53,166 nucleotides of DNA from Oscillospiraceae bacterium. Lineage in GTDB: Bacteria > Bacillota > Clostridia > Oscillospirales > UBA929. The notes beneath the pieces are model-generated. The model was not told the DNA's origin. It searched no databases and saw nothing but the letters and a program-made list of their open reading frames with translations. The translations under genes and the position numbers were made by a program. Below, one piece after another: positions 8,081 to 17,222 of this stretch (positions are counted from its first letter, which is position 1; the number at the start of each line of letters is the position of its first letter). The stretch is from positions 1 through 53,166 of the forward strand of contig WRAI01000017.1 of assembly GCA_009780275.1 (NCBI GenBank). The letters run 5' to 3'.

Positions 8081-8115
8081 AGTATACCACCTCAAACACG
8101 ACAACAGTATGTCCT
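8081..8115 (-). promoter_or_regulatory. Repeated regulatory motif and -10 upstream of VOC gene 2
   Basis: This second copy of the 24-bp repeat (8088-8111) is extended by a complete inverted repeat GACA-N6-TGTC at 8100-8113. On the minus strand it is followed directly by TATACT (8082-8087), a good -10, with no recognisable -35. That layout fits a promoter that needs an activator bound at the -35 region. Confidence 0.55.
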
Positions 8116-8129
8116 GTTGAAAATAAACT

Positions 8130-9020
8130 TCACCTATACTTCAACAAAATTTTCTCAGCAATATCCTGTATTTCTCGGGCAATATCGTCCGGCGCAAGCA
8201 CTTTGACTTTATCACCAAAGCCCAACAACCAGTTCAGCAAAAACGCACGATTTTCAAACCCGAATGCAAACAATAAGCCATCGTTGGTTTCCTCATAACT
8301 GCCCAAACCGTACGCCTCAATCAATCGATATTTCTCACTGCTGTCAAACAACGCCGTTAATTCAATATCATCGGTAAAATTCATGCCAAAGTCTTGCCGA
8401 TCGGGCGGAATCTCCCGCGGCGCAAATGTTTCGTCGCGCGTATTCAAATCCCACAGGCGTTGCAGCTTAAACATACGCCAATCCTGCCGCTCTATGCAAA
8501 AACCAAACACATACCACGATGACCACTGAAACAGCGCGATATACGGCTCAATGCAACGGCGCGAATGCCCGCTTTGGCTGTAATAGTCAAACACAATCAA
8601 CCGCGATTCACGCACGGCGCGTTTAATTAGCGCAATTTTCTCAGTCAATTGCCCCTTATAATAAGAGGCTAAATCAATTTTAATGGGATTTTTCTTGTCT
8701 GATTTTGCGCCCAGCTTATCAAGTGTCAACGCCGTTTTAGCATCGTCGGAAACACTGCCTAATCCTTGCACTGCGGCAATTAAATCGGGCAACTCCTCAT
8801 CGCGCAGCACGTTTTTATCCAGTGTAAATCCCTCGGCTATCGCAATGCCGCCGCCCGCGCCTTGCGCCGTGACAATCGGAATGCCGGCAACACAAAGCGC
8901 GTCAATATCACGCCCGATAGTACGGCGGCTGACCTCGAAGATTTCAGCCAACTCGGGTGCCGTCATGCGATCGTTTTGTAATAGCAGTGTAACAATGCCG
9001 AGCAGGCGGTCGAGTTTCAT
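8130..9020 (-). CDS. WYL-domain transcriptional regulator (YafY/DeoR-like HTH)
   Basis: This 296-aa regulator has an N-terminal HTH_11/DeoR-type winged helix (LLGIVTLLLQNDRMTAPELA, then EVSRRTIGRDIDAL). The middle and C-terminal portion is typical of WYL proteins (RLIVFDYYSQSGHSRRCIEP, WSSWYVFGFC) with a C-terminal extension domain. WYL proteins bind nucleic acid or nucleotide ligands and may activate or repress. It ends close to the second VOC gene and shares its direction. The repeated motif upstream of both VOC genes is a plausible target, which is inference from proximity. Confidence 0.88.
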   Translation of the reverse strand: MKLDRLLGIVTLLLQNDRMTAPELAEIFEVSRRTIGRDIDALCVAGIPIVTAQGAGGGIAIAEGFTLDKNVLRDEELPDLIAAVQGLGSVSDDAKTALTLDKLGAKSDKKNPIKIDLASYYKGQLTEKIALIKRAVRESRLIVFDYYSQSGHSRRCIEPYIALFQWSSWYVFGFCIERQDWRMFKLQRLWDLNTRDETFAPREIPPDRQDFGMNFTDDIELTALFDSSEKYRLIEAYGLGSYEETNDGLLFAFGFENRAFLLNWLLGFGDKVKVLAPDDIAREIQDIAEKILLKYR

Positions 9021-9029
9021 ATTTATCTC

Positions 9030-10397
9030 CTAGTACTCACACTGCCCCGCAGTCCTCGGAAACGGTACAACATCGCGAATGTTTGCCATGCCTGTCACAT
9101 ACATCAACAACCGCTCAAAACCTAACCCAAAGCCGGCGTGTTTTACACCGCCAAACTTACGCAGCTCCAAATACCACTCGTAGGCTTCCGGCAACATTCC
9201 GTCTTCGATAATGCGCTTTTCCAACACATCCAGCCGCTCCTCGCGCTGACTGCCGCCAATTAACTCACCCACGCCCGGCACGAGCATATCCATTGCGGCA
9301 ACCGTCTTGCCATCATTATTAAGACGCATATAAAAGCTCTTGATTTCCTTGGGATAATCAACCACAAAGACGGGCTTTTTCATCAAGGTTTCACTCAAAA
9401 AACGCTCGTGTTCGGTCTGGATGTCGCTGCCCCACGCCACAGGGAACTCAAACTTATCTTTGACTTTTTCCAGTTCTGCAATCGCCTCGGTGTAGGTCAT
9501 GCGCCCAAACGGCACGTCGCGCAGCTGTTCCAACCGTTCAAGTAACCCTTGCTCCATAAACCTGTCGAAGAATGCCAATTCGTCGGCGCATGTTTCAAAT
9601 AAGTGACTGACGATATGTTTCATCATGGCTTCGGCAAGCTCCATGTCATCGTTGATGTCGGCGAAAGCAATTTCCGGCTCAATCATCCAAAATTCAGCGG
9701 CGTGGCGCGGCGTATTTGAGTTTTCGGCACGGAATGTCGGGCCAAAAGTGTATGTCTTGCCGAACGCCAATGCAAACGCCTCGGCCTGCAATTGCCCCGA
9801 AACAGTCAAATGCGTCTGTTTGCCAAAGAAATCTTGAGTGAAATCGTCCTTACTTGGCGGCAACGTCGTCACGCGGAACATCTGCCCCGCACCCTCGGCA
9901 TCACTGCCCGTGATAATCGGCGTATGGGCGTAAACAAAGCCGCGCTTGTGGAAGAAGTCATGGATGGCAAACGACGCTTCGCTCCGCACGCGAAAAGTCG
10001 CCTGAAAGGTATTCGTACGCGGCCGTAAATGCGCAATCGTGCGCAAAAACTCCATCGAATGTCTCTTTTTTTGCAATGGATACTCGGGCGGCGATTCGCC
10101 CTCTACGCTCAATTCGGCAAGTTTCAACTCCAACGGTTGCTTGGCTTGCGGCGTACAGACAACCGTACCGCGCACGGTAACTGCCGTACCGACATTCAGA
10201 TTGGCAATGGTGGAAAAGTTTGGCAAATTACTCTCCCCCACCGCCTGAATGCCGCCCATGCGCGTACCGTCATTGAGGTCAAGGAAGCAAAAGTTTTTCA
10301 TGTCCCGTGCCGAGCGCACCCACCCGGCAAGTTCAACTTGTTGCCCGTCAAATGCTTGCGGCGCGGCAAAGATTTCGCGAATTGCTGTGTAAGGCAT
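9030..10397 (-). CDS. asnS: Asparaginyl-tRNA synthetase
   Basis: This is a class IIb aminoacyl-tRNA synthetase that charges tRNA-Asn in the cytoplasm. The product is 455 aa, a normal length. The N-terminal OB-fold anticodon-binding domain contains [20 protein letters not shown]. Class II motif 2 includes [20 protein letters not shown], and motif 3 includes [15 protein letters not shown] followed by [10 protein letters not shown]. The start [10 protein letters not shown] has GAGAGG upstream. No T-box leader is present in the 57 bp before it. It stands next to the WYL regulator gene in the same direction, 9 bp apart. Confidence 0.97.
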   Translation of the reverse strand: MPYTAIREIFAAPQAFDGQQVELAGWVRSARDMKNFCFLDLNDGTRMGGIQAVGESNLPNFSTIANLNVGTAVTVRGTVVCTPQAKQPLELKLAELSVEGESPPEYPLQKKRHSMEFLRTIAHLRPRTNTFQATFRVRSEASFAIHDFFHKRGFVYAHTPIITGSDAEGAGQMFRVTTLPPSKDDFTQDFFGKQTHLTVSGQLQAEAFALAFGKTYTFGPTFRAENSNTPRHAAEFWMIEPEIAFADINDDMELAEAMMKHIVSHLFETCADELAFFDRFMEQGLLERLEQLRDVPFGRMTYTEAIAELEKVKDKFEFPVAWGSDIQTEHERFLSETLMKKPVFVVDYPKEIKSFYMRLNNDGKTVAAMDMLVPGVGELIGGSQREERLDVLEKRIIEDGMLPEAYEWYLELRKFGGVKHAGFGLGFERLLMYVTGMANIRDVVPFPRTAGQCEY

Positions 10398-10454
10398 AGT
10401 GACCTCTCCTCTGTCGTATTGTTGCGATTATTGTAACATGATTTTGTTCAAAAT

Positions 10455-11234
10455 TCAATCCAAAAGACCCTTTGTCTTTTCGACGGCGAGTCGTAGAAAT
10501 TTATCGGGTTCTTTGATATATTCAAATCTCGCATTGCTCACTTCAAGGGCTAACGCCCCATTATAGCCAAACATTTTCAACTTTTCCGCTATGATATCCC
10601 AATGAAGATTGCCCGAGAAAGGCAATGCGTGACAATCATTTACTCCATCATTGTCATGTAAATGTAACGCCATCAGCCTATCACCATACAAACTCAATAA
10701 ATCAATTTCAGGCATAAATAAATTCCAGTGACCGCTATCAAAACAAAAGCCCAGCCGGTGCGACTGAATATCTCTGAAAATATATGCAAGAAATTCGGGG
10801 CGGCTCATGTTTTCTATGGCAATATTTACATTTAGGCGTTCCGCCACTTCCACAATCTCTTTCAATCTGTCAATACCAAAATCAAATTTGTTTGGCAACA
10901 TAACTTCCTTATTGCCGTTTTTATTTTCGGGGTGCATGACCAGTGTTGGTATATCATGATCTGCACAGTCTTCTATGCACGTAATCATTTCCCGTACATA
11001 ATCCTGCCCGTTAATGCTATCTTCCCACAGAAAATTGGCGTTCATATAGGGCGCATGAGCGTTTTCAACATATAGTCCGACATCTCTTGCATATGCGGGA
11101 AAATCCTTGTAGTCACTGTCGAAATAATCTGCCCACAACAATAAAACGCCCGAAAACCCTGCCTCGTTGATGTGACGCATTCTTTCTTGCGGGGAAAGGT
11201 GATAGCCAAACCAGTCAACAATCGTTATATCCAT
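10455..11234 (-). CDS. Sugar phosphate isomerase/epimerase family TIM barrel
   Basis: This 259-aa protein is of the xylose-isomerase-like TIM-barrel family (AP endonuclease 2 superfamily). It has TLVMHPENKNGN with the metal-site histidine, NIAIENMSRP (Glu), CFDSGHWNLF (Asp/His) and ALHLHDNDG, the usual set of divalent-metal ligands. Members isomerise or epimerise sugars or act as hydrolases. The substrate cannot be assigned and there is no pathway neighbour. It lies alone between asnS and the divergent methyltransferase gene. Confidence 0.85.
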   Translation of the reverse strand: MDITIVDWFGYHLSPQERMRHINEAGFSGVLLLWADYFDSDYKDFPAYARDVGLYVENAHAPYMNANFLWEDSINGQDYVREMITCIEDCADHDIPTLVMHPENKNGNKEVMLPNKFDFGIDRLKEIVEVAERLNVNIAIENMSRPEFLAYIFRDIQSHRLGFCFDSGHWNLFMPEIDLLSLYGDRLMALHLHDNDGVNDCHALPFSGNLHWDIIAEKLKMFGYNGALALEVSNARFEYIKEPDKFLRLAVEKTKGLLD

Positions 11235-11297
11235 TTTACTCTCTCAACACATAATCTTGCCTTCAATTATACCACCACTCGCACCGTATATCAAGCC

Positions 11298-11326
11298 TTG
11301 CGCTAGTCGACATAATGTGTTATAAT
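11298..11326 (+). promoter_or_regulatory. Promoter of the rRNA methyltransferase gene
   Basis: A consensus -10 TATAAT (11321-11326) is 17 bp from a weak -35 TTGCGC (11298-11303). The distance to the start codon at 11360 is short, and a GGAGGG ribosome site lies between. Confidence 0.6.
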
Positions 11327-11359
11327 GTAATCTAAACCGCACGATATGGAGGGCGCGTC

Positions 11360-12124
11360 ATGGATGATAATATATCAAGCACAAACACTAATGATATTTC
11401 GGTTGAGCTTTTAGAGGGTGTGCACGCCATCACCGAAGCGTTGCGTGCCGGGCGACCGTTGGATAAGCTATACGTTTCCAAGGACGCAAAAAACCTTAGA
11501 GGGCTGCTCCAAGAGGCAAAACGCGCCCAAGTCGTCGTTATCGAGCGCGAACGCGCCAATCTTGACGGCATGAGCGCCACGGGCAAACATCAAGGCGTGA
11601 TTGCCAGCGTTGCAGCGCGGCGTTACGCCGATTTGGATGAGATTATAGCCAACGCAAAGCAGTCGGAACGGCCAGCGCTAATTGTCTGCTGTGACGGCAT
11701 TGACGACGGCCGCAACCTCGGCGCAATCTGCCGTACGGCCGAGGCAGCGGGCGCGCATGGTGTCGTTGTTACCAAACGACGCTCGGCAAGCTTGTCAGTT
11801 TGGACTGACCGTGCGGCAGCCGGCGCGTTAGAGCATTTGCCGCTGGCTCGGGTAAGCAACTTGACTACAGCATTAAAAACGTTAAAGGACAACGGCTTAT
11901 GGATTTATGGTGCCGATGCCGACGGCAATGTTGACGGACTTGACGCCGACTTTTCCGGCGCGTGCGCGTTAGTACTTGGCTCAGAGGAATCGGGACTGTC
12001 TCGGTTGGTGCGCGAGCAATGTGATTTTATTGTCAGTCTACCTATGTTGGGCAAAATCGGTTCATTGAACGTATCAGCTGCAGCAGCTGTTTTATTGTAT
12101 ACCGCAGTAAAAACACGGAGGTAA
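11360..12124 (+). CDS. rlmB: TrmH/SpoU family 23S rRNA 2'-O-ribose methyltransferase (RlmB-like)
   Basis: This is a SAM-dependent RNA ribose methylase with a trefoil-knot fold, 254 aa. The N-terminal substrate-binding part has LLEGVHAITEALRAGRPLDK and SATGKHQGVIA. The SPOUT core follows with motif 1 DGRNLGAICRTAEAAGAHGV, motif 2 LGSEESGLSRLV and motif 3 IGSLNVSAAAAVLLY. The normal RlmB target is G2251 of 23S rRNA. Related TrmH paralogues have other targets, so the exact site is inferred. The downstream membrane gene follows after 5 bp, suggesting co-transcription. Confidence 0.9.
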   Translation: MDDNISSTNTNDISVELLEGVHAITEALRAGRPLDKLYVSKDAKNLRGLLQEAKRAQVVVIERERANLDGMSATGKHQGVIASVAARRYADLDEIIANAKQSERPALIVCCDGIDDGRNLGAICRTAEAAGAHGVVVTKRRSASLSVWTDRAAAGALEHLPLARVSNLTTALKTLKDNGLWIYGADADGNVDGLDADFSGACALVLGSEESGLSRLVREQCDFIVSLPMLGKIGSLNVSAAAAVLLYTAVKTRR

Positions 12125-12129
12125 AAATA

Positions 12130-14334
12130 ATGCCTAGACAAAAAGGCGAACGCGCTAAAAGCAATAAAAATAGATCCGATAAATGGGAACATTTAGATTT
12201 CATGTTTGAAGAGGGGCAACAACCTGTGCCAAGCGAGCTCACGCCGCCGGATTTAGTGACAATTACCGGGCTTGATGATATAAAAATGCCTACGCCACCT
12301 AAGGCCGATCCCCTCCAGATATCTATTGCGTCACCCTCTGCTTCATCTCTCGAAGCTACAAAAAAAGTAGACCCAACGGCACAGTTTAAGCAACTGACTG
12401 AGGAACTCAAAGAACTTGACTTACAACACGCCATCCATCTTAAAGAATCAGCTCCCCTTCCAGTTATCAAGCCTGTCGAAATTGAAACGGATGATGAGGG
12501 TTCATTCAAAGATGCTTTTGCGCCATCATCTGACTTTGTGGGTCAAAGTGTTGATGAGGATATTCCTTTAGAAGTGCCTATCGAAGTAAAGTCATCATTA
12601 TGGCAACGCTGGCGCGAGAAAATCGGCCGAACGCCCAGTCAAGAATATCAGCCTACGCCGGAAGAAACCGCCGACACCATCGGCAAAACCTTACCGTTAC
12701 TGCGATTGCGTGCTGCATTATTGCCATTTCTGATCCTGCCGCTGCTCTACCTCACACTGGCGGAGACGTTGCCGTTACCGCTATCAGAGGACATCACATT
12801 ACGACTGGGGTTGTTTTTCCGCCCGTATCGATTTTATGGCTTCACAGCCGCCATGCATTTGGCGGTCATGGCATTATGCTATGACGTCATCGCCGATGGC
12901 ATCCGGCAACTGATTACCTTGCGCCTTAGACGCTCGTTCGCAGTAACCGTCGCCAACTTGGCATCGTTAGCGTTTATTTATCAGATATTTCTCACGCCTG
13001 CCGCACAATTGCCTTACCGTGAGCTTAGGTTTGTGCCTCTCAACATCATCGCCGCCTTATCACTCATGTTCAGCTTATGGGCACGGCTCAGTGAAGCAAC
13101 CGCACGGCATCAAACGCTCAAGGTCGCGGCATCCATCGAAAAACCTATTGTTCTATTCCGCAAAGAGGCCGGCTACGAACGCCATGCCATCTTCGGGCGT
13201 ATTACAGGCAATCATGATGATTTTGTACAACAGATCGAAAGTCGCGACCAAGCTGCCGTCGTGGATAGCAAATTGGTTCCGATTTTATCTGTCTTGGCAG
13301 TGCTTTTCGCGCTGATTGCAGCTATCAGCAACGAAACACCTTACCTCTTTTTGTGGTGGTACTCCATCCTTACGCTGGCTGTCGCGCCATTTACTATCGG
13401 ATTGAGCTTTGCTTTACCCTATCGCCGCGTAGTGCGACATTTGGCGCGCTTCCGCGCTTGTATCGCGGGATGGCCGGGCGTCGCGGCACTCGCCGGCGAC
13501 GGCGTGTCTGCCTTGCGTGACGCCGACTTGTTTCCGCCGGGGCGTGTAAAAATTACCGGTATGGTGCCGTTCAATGACCACTCTCCCGCCCGTGCCATCA
13601 CTTACACTGCCAGCATTTTACGTGTCAGTGAATGCAACTTATCCATCTTGACCGATGAGTTGATTCGCGATATGAAAATGGGCGATGTTATTCAATCTGT
13701 CAGCCAATTTGAGTTTCATGAGGAAGGCGGCTTTTCCGGCGAGATTGGTAGCGACCGCATTTTGGTAGGCTCCGGCTCATTTATGCGGCGCATGGGCGTG
13801 TCACTGCCAAAAAAACTGCCGTCACGCACAGCCATTTATACTGCTATCAACATGAGCTTGGCATGTTCATTCCCGTTAGAATATACCACCAGCAAAGACG
13901 TGCGTCGCTCTGTGCGCAAACTCTTGCGTTACAATGTCCCGCCTGTACTTGTCTGCCGCGATTTCAACATTACGCCACGGTTGCTCAACCAGGTTATGAG
14001 CGGCTTAGGTGATCATGTAGACATCCCCCCCACCGAGCAGCGGCTGGCACTTTCGTCACCTGAGCATCCACTCAACATCAAGCTGGCAGCACTCATTGAG
14101 CGCGACAGCATTGCCACGTATACCGAGTGTATCGTATCCGGCATCAAACTCCGTTCGGCAACACGCTTCAACTTGCTGTTCCATCTACTCTGCTCTGTCG
14201 GCGGACTGCTGTTGTTCTTTTACTTTGCCTTTATCAATAGCCCTCAATCGCTTTTGCCACACATTATTCTGCTCTTCTTCGGCATTTTTCTCGTGCCGGT
14301 TTGGTTGGCATCTCGGATTGTAACGTGGCATTGA
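12130..14334 (+). CDS. P-type-ATPase-like membrane protein lacking the DKTGT motif
   Basis: This 734-aa protein has a hydrophilic N-terminus (about 1-185) followed by hydrophobic segments near 195-215, 225-255, 265-285 and 295-315. After them come a reduced A-domain-like stretch (IFGRITGNHDDFVQQIE), another membrane pair, and a cytoplasmic part. In P-type ATPases the phosphorylation site DKTGTLT precedes a valine-containing strand. Here that place reads DADLFPPGRVKITGMVPF. Further on, IGSDRILVGSGSFMRRMGV closely resembles the ATP-binding domain of P1B pumps. The C-terminus has two more membrane helices. The fold is therefore P-type-ATPase-like, but the catalytic aspartyl-phosphate motif is gone, so active transport is doubtful. 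Function is unknown. It follows rlmB by 5 bp. Confidence 0.6.
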   Translation: MPRQKGERAKSNKNRSDKWEHLDFMFEEGQQPVPSELTPPDLVTITGLDDIKMPTPPKADPLQISIASPSASSLEATKKVDPTAQFKQLTEELKELDLQHAIHLKESAPLPVIKPVEIETDDEGSFKDAFAPSSDFVGQSVDEDIPLEVPIEVKSSLWQRWREKIGRTPSQEYQPTPEETADTIGKTLPLLRLRAALLPFLILPLLYLTLAETLPLPLSEDITLRLGLFFRPYRFYGFTAAMHLAVMALCYDVIADGIRQLITLRLRRSFAVTVANLASLAFIYQIFLTPAAQLPYRELRFVPLNIIAALSLMFSLWARLSEATARHQTLKVAASIEKPIVLFRKEAGYERHAIFGRITGNHDDFVQQIESRDQAAVVDSKLVPILSVLAVLFALIAAISNETPYLFLWWYSILTLAVAPFTIGLSFALPYRRVVRHLARFRACIAGWPGVAALAGDGVSALRDADLFPPGRVKITGMVPFNDHSPARAITYTASILRVSECNLSILTDELIRDMKMGDVIQSVSQFEFHEEGGFSGEIGSDRILVGSGSFMRRMGVSLPKKLPSRTAIYTAINMSLACSFPLEYTTSKDVRRSVRKLLRYNVPPVLVCRDFNITPRLLNQVMSGLGDHVDIPPTEQRLALSSPEHPLNIKLAALIERDSIATYTECIVSGIKLRSATRFNLLFHLLCSVGGLLLFFYFAFINSPQSLLPHIILLFFGIFLVPVWLASRIVTWH

Positions 14335-14458
14335 CGGCTCACAAACGGAAAATAAGGGCATAATAATAAAAGCTCAACGTGAAAAATCCCCATAACTATC
14401 TTTCCCTGCTGTTACAGTTTGACCAAGAAACCGAACATGGCGAAGTTGTCATCATAAT

Positions 14459-14815
14459 CTACGATTTATCTCGACTTTTAGCCAACAGTGCACAAGAAAA
14501 CCCAAACACAACTGCTGCTGCAATGCCTGCGGCAGTTGCTGTTATGCCGCCTGTAAACGCACCAAACACCCCGTCAGTTGCCACGCCGCGCCGAACGCCT
14601 TCGGCTAACGCATAGCCAAAACCTGTCAATGGTACGGTTGCACCTGCGCCCGCCCATTCTACAAGCGGCGCATATATGCCAACCGCAGTCAATATCACAC
14701 CTGTTACGACATAAATCACCAATAGTCGTGCCGGTGTCAACTTTGTTTTATCCAGGATGATTTGCCCAATGGCGCATAGCAAGCCGCCAATAATAAATGC
14801 TTTCACAAAGTCCAT
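14459..14815 (-). CDS. spoVAE: Stage V sporulation protein AE (SpoVAE/SpoVAEB)
   Basis: This small membrane protein of the SpoVA complex moves Ca-dipicolinate into the developing spore and releases it at germination. The product is 118 aa, almost wholly hydrophobic with about four helices. KAFIIGGLLCAIGQIILDKT at the N-terminus and PLTGFGYALAEGV in the middle are family hallmarks. ATG 14815 (MDFVKAF) follows the spoVAD stop codon directly. An in-frame start 12 bp further upstream would lie inside spoVAD. It is the last gene of the symporter-spoVAD-spoVAE operon. Confidence 0.93.
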   Translation of the reverse strand: MDFVKAFIIGGLLCAIGQIILDKTKLTPARLLVIYVVTGVILTAVGIYAPLVEWAGAGATVPLTGFGYALAEGVRRGVATDGVFGAFTGGITATAAGIAAAVVFGFSCALLAKSRDKS

Positions 14816-14816
14816 A

Positions 14817-15830
14817 TTACACCTCAATGCACACGATGTGACAAATTCCGGGAATGCTTTCCCCTTGCATGACGCTCAATGGTGACAGCAATGCACCGGT
14901 GCCGCAGAAAAGGATCTTCTTCCACACTTTGGCGCGCATACGCTCCAACACATGTCCACACAACACAACGGCACTGCATCCGCAGCCCGATCCGCCGGCA
15001 TGCACGTCTTGGGTGTTGATATCATAAATCATCGCACCGCAGTCTTGCAAACGGTCACCGAGGTCATAGCCGTCTGTTTTGAGCAAATCTTCAAGAATTG
15101 ATTTACCCACTATGCCCAAATCACCCGTTAAAATCAGGTCATAATCACTCGGTTTGGTATCGGTGTCTTGCCAAAAGGCAATGATACTCTCATATGCTGC
15201 AGGTGCCATCGCGCCACCCATATGTCCGGCATCAGTGATGCCGCAATCGACGATTTTGCCGATTAACGCTTGGCTTATGCGCGGCAAATTCTCGGCAGTT
15301 TGCGCACTGATAACACAACCGCCCGCACCTGTGACCGTCCACTGTGCCGTAGGTAAACGCTGTCCGCCGTACTCCAACGGCATGCGATACTGCCGCTCTG
15401 CTGTGCAGAAGTGCGACGATGTCATGGCCACGGCATTCTGCGCATACTGCCCGTCAACTGCCATGGACGCAACAAGCAACCCCTCTGCCATCGTTGAACA
15501 CGCGCCATACAACCCCAAAAACGGCAAACTGCTCTCACGCAGGCCAAAGCTCGATCCCACACATTGGTCAAGCAAATCGCCTGCACATATAAGGTCGATG
15601 TTTTCCAGGGTTAATTTCGATTTATTGCATAAATACTGCAGCGTATCCTTTTGCATACGCGCTTCGGATTTCTCCCATGTTTTTTCACCAAATGTCGTAT
15701 CATCCGATGCGTAATCAAATGTATGCCCCAATGGCCCTGCGCTTTCGCGCTTACCGACCATGCAAGCACTGGCCGTGATTGTCGGCTTGGATGGAAATGT
15801 GATTGTTTGTCTTCCGATTTGTTTACTCAT
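14817..15830 (-). CDS. spoVAD: Stage V sporulation protein AD (SpoVAD)
   Basis: This 337-aa thiolase-like-fold protein binds dipicolinic acid in the SpoVA complex at the forespore inner membrane. Family features are SACMVGKRESAGPLG near the N-terminus, LLDQCVGSSFGLRE, the GACSTMAEGL segment, FCTAERQYRMPLEYGGQR, and a C-terminal GGSGCGCSAVVLCGH. The start codon lies 8 bp inside the end of the upstream symporter gene, so translation is probably coupled. In most spore formers spoVAC precedes spoVAD. Here it is absent and a symporter takes its place. Confidence 0.95.
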   Translation of the reverse strand: MSKQIGRQTITFPSKPTITASACMVGKRESAGPLGHTFDYASDDTTFGEKTWEKSEARMQKDTLQYLCNKSKLTLENIDLICAGDLLDQCVGSSFGLRESSLPFLGLYGACSTMAEGLLVASMAVDGQYAQNAVAMTSSHFCTAERQYRMPLEYGGQRLPTAQWTVTGAGGCVISAQTAENLPRISQALIGKIVDCGITDAGHMGGAMAPAAYESIIAFWQDTDTKPSDYDLILTGDLGIVGKSILEDLLKTDGYDLGDRLQDCGAMIYDINTQDVHAGGSGCGCSAVVLCGHVLERMRAKVWKKILFCGTGALLSPLSVMQGESIPGICHIVCIEV

Positions 15831-17193
15831 AGGGGTATTTTAATCGTTTTAGTGGAAAATATACCATCCCCAGCGCAAATACCGCTGCATTTGCAGCAAA
15901 TCCCGCCGCAATGCTCAACGGCGCGTCACCCAACCACAGTGTTACAGTCACTCCGCAGATCGCTGCTACAAACAGTATCGACTGGCGGGCACGTTTGCCC
16001 GCCAAGGCCGCGATTAGTGGTGCCAGCACAACAGGTGCCCAAAAACGGTATGAGAACAGGAGCAATTGAAATACTCCGCGTCCTTGCAACGCAATGGTCA
16101 TGGCAGTTAACCCGGTGACAACGTTAATGCCGCGCGTCAAATTTAACTGCGCCTTGTCTGACAATTTGACAAGCGGCAAAATCACATCATTGGATAACCC
16201 AACAGTCGCCGACGTCAAAATCGTATCCGCCGCACTCATCACAACAGCCAGCATTGCCGAAATGACAACACCGCGTAAAATAACCGGCATAACATTCAAA
16301 ATCAACGCCGGCATTGCCATCGGAGCAGCAATTTGGCTGTCAAGCACAAATACAATCAGCCCTACCCCCCCCGTCATGATGAAAAACGGCACTGACAGAT
16401 ATGCTGTCGCCATTGTGGCCTTGCGCAAAGTATCGCGCTCACGCCCAACAAACATACGTTGAACGTATGACGGAATCAACGCTTCGCCCACCATAAGCGA
16501 CACAAATAGTCCCGCGAACGCCATCCAGTCGCCTGTTGGTGCAATGCGCAAGTATTGCGGCGGTAGAGATTGTGCCAACGCCCCTACCCCGCCGACTGCC
16601 GATAGCCCGAACAGCACAAGCAACGGAATGCCCACCATCAGTACAATGAATTGAATACGGTCAATGGCAATAATCGAGGCGATACCGCCAGTTGTTGAAT
16701 AGAGCAACACTATCGAAAAACCAAGCAAAATACCTACTCCATAGGGAATACTTAGCAACTGTCGAAAAATATGACCCACCGCCGCGATTTGTACCGCCAA
16801 AATACCGGAAGCAAAAAAGAACGAACATAATCCGGTCAAAACCCGCGCCTGCTTTCCATAGGCACGCCCCATGATGTCTCCGGGTGATGTACATTGCGAC
16901 AAATCGCGTACACGCGGCAATAAGTAACGCGCAATGAGCCATTGTCCAACTGAAAAGCCCATCAGCGCCGCAATATTACCAATGCCGCTTGTGAATGTCT
17001 CCGCGGCATTTCCATTAGAGAATCCGCCGCCGATAAACGACGACGACAGCGTCGCCACCATCGTAAACATACCATAGGTCTTGCCAGAAACGTTAAATTG
17101 GTGTACACTCTTAACGTGACGACCTGCCCATAACCCTACGAATAAAATCATCAGCATGTATGCCGCGACAACGGCAATATCAATGGTTTGCAC
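15823..17193 (-). CDS. Sodium:solute symporter (SSS) family transporter
   Basis: This 456-aa inner-membrane transporter has about 12-13 hydrophobic helices. YMLMILFVGLWAGRHVKS is at the N-terminus, SSSFIGGGFSNGNAAE and AYGKQARVLTG follow, and the TTGGIASIIAIDRIQFIVL segment is typical of the SSS family (PutP/PanF relatives). Helix 8 has MSAADTILTSATVGLSNDV, which matches the region of conserved Na+-site serines. The substrate is unknown. Being translationally joined to spoVAD and spoVAE, it is probably expressed in sporulation, and a role in solute or dipicolinate-linked uptake is an inference. It is divergent from mscL across 29 bp. Confidence 0.9.
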   Translation of the reverse strand: MQTIDIAVVAAYMLMILFVGLWAGRHVKSVHQFNVSGKTYGMFTMVATLSSSFIGGGFSNGNAAETFTSGIGNIAALMGFSVGQWLIARYLLPRVRDLSQCTSPGDIMGRAYGKQARVLTGLCSFFFASGILAVQIAAVGHIFRQLLSIPYGVGILLGFSIVLLYSTTGGIASIIAIDRIQFIVLMVGIPLLVLFGLSAVGGVGALAQSLPPQYLRIAPTGDWMAFAGLFVSLMVGEALIPSYVQRMFVGRERDTLRKATMATAYLSVPFFIMTGGVGLIVFVLDSQIAAPMAMPALILNVMPVILRGVVISAMLAVVMSAADTILTSATVGLSNDVILPLVKLSDKAQLNLTRGINVVTGLTAMTIALQGRGVFQLLLFSYRFWAPVVLAPLIAALAGKRARQSILFVAAICGVTVTLWLGDAPLSIAAGFAANAAVFALGMVYFPLKRLKYPYE

Positions 17194-17222
17194 AATTTCA
17201 CCTCATCATTTAGGAGCTAGTT

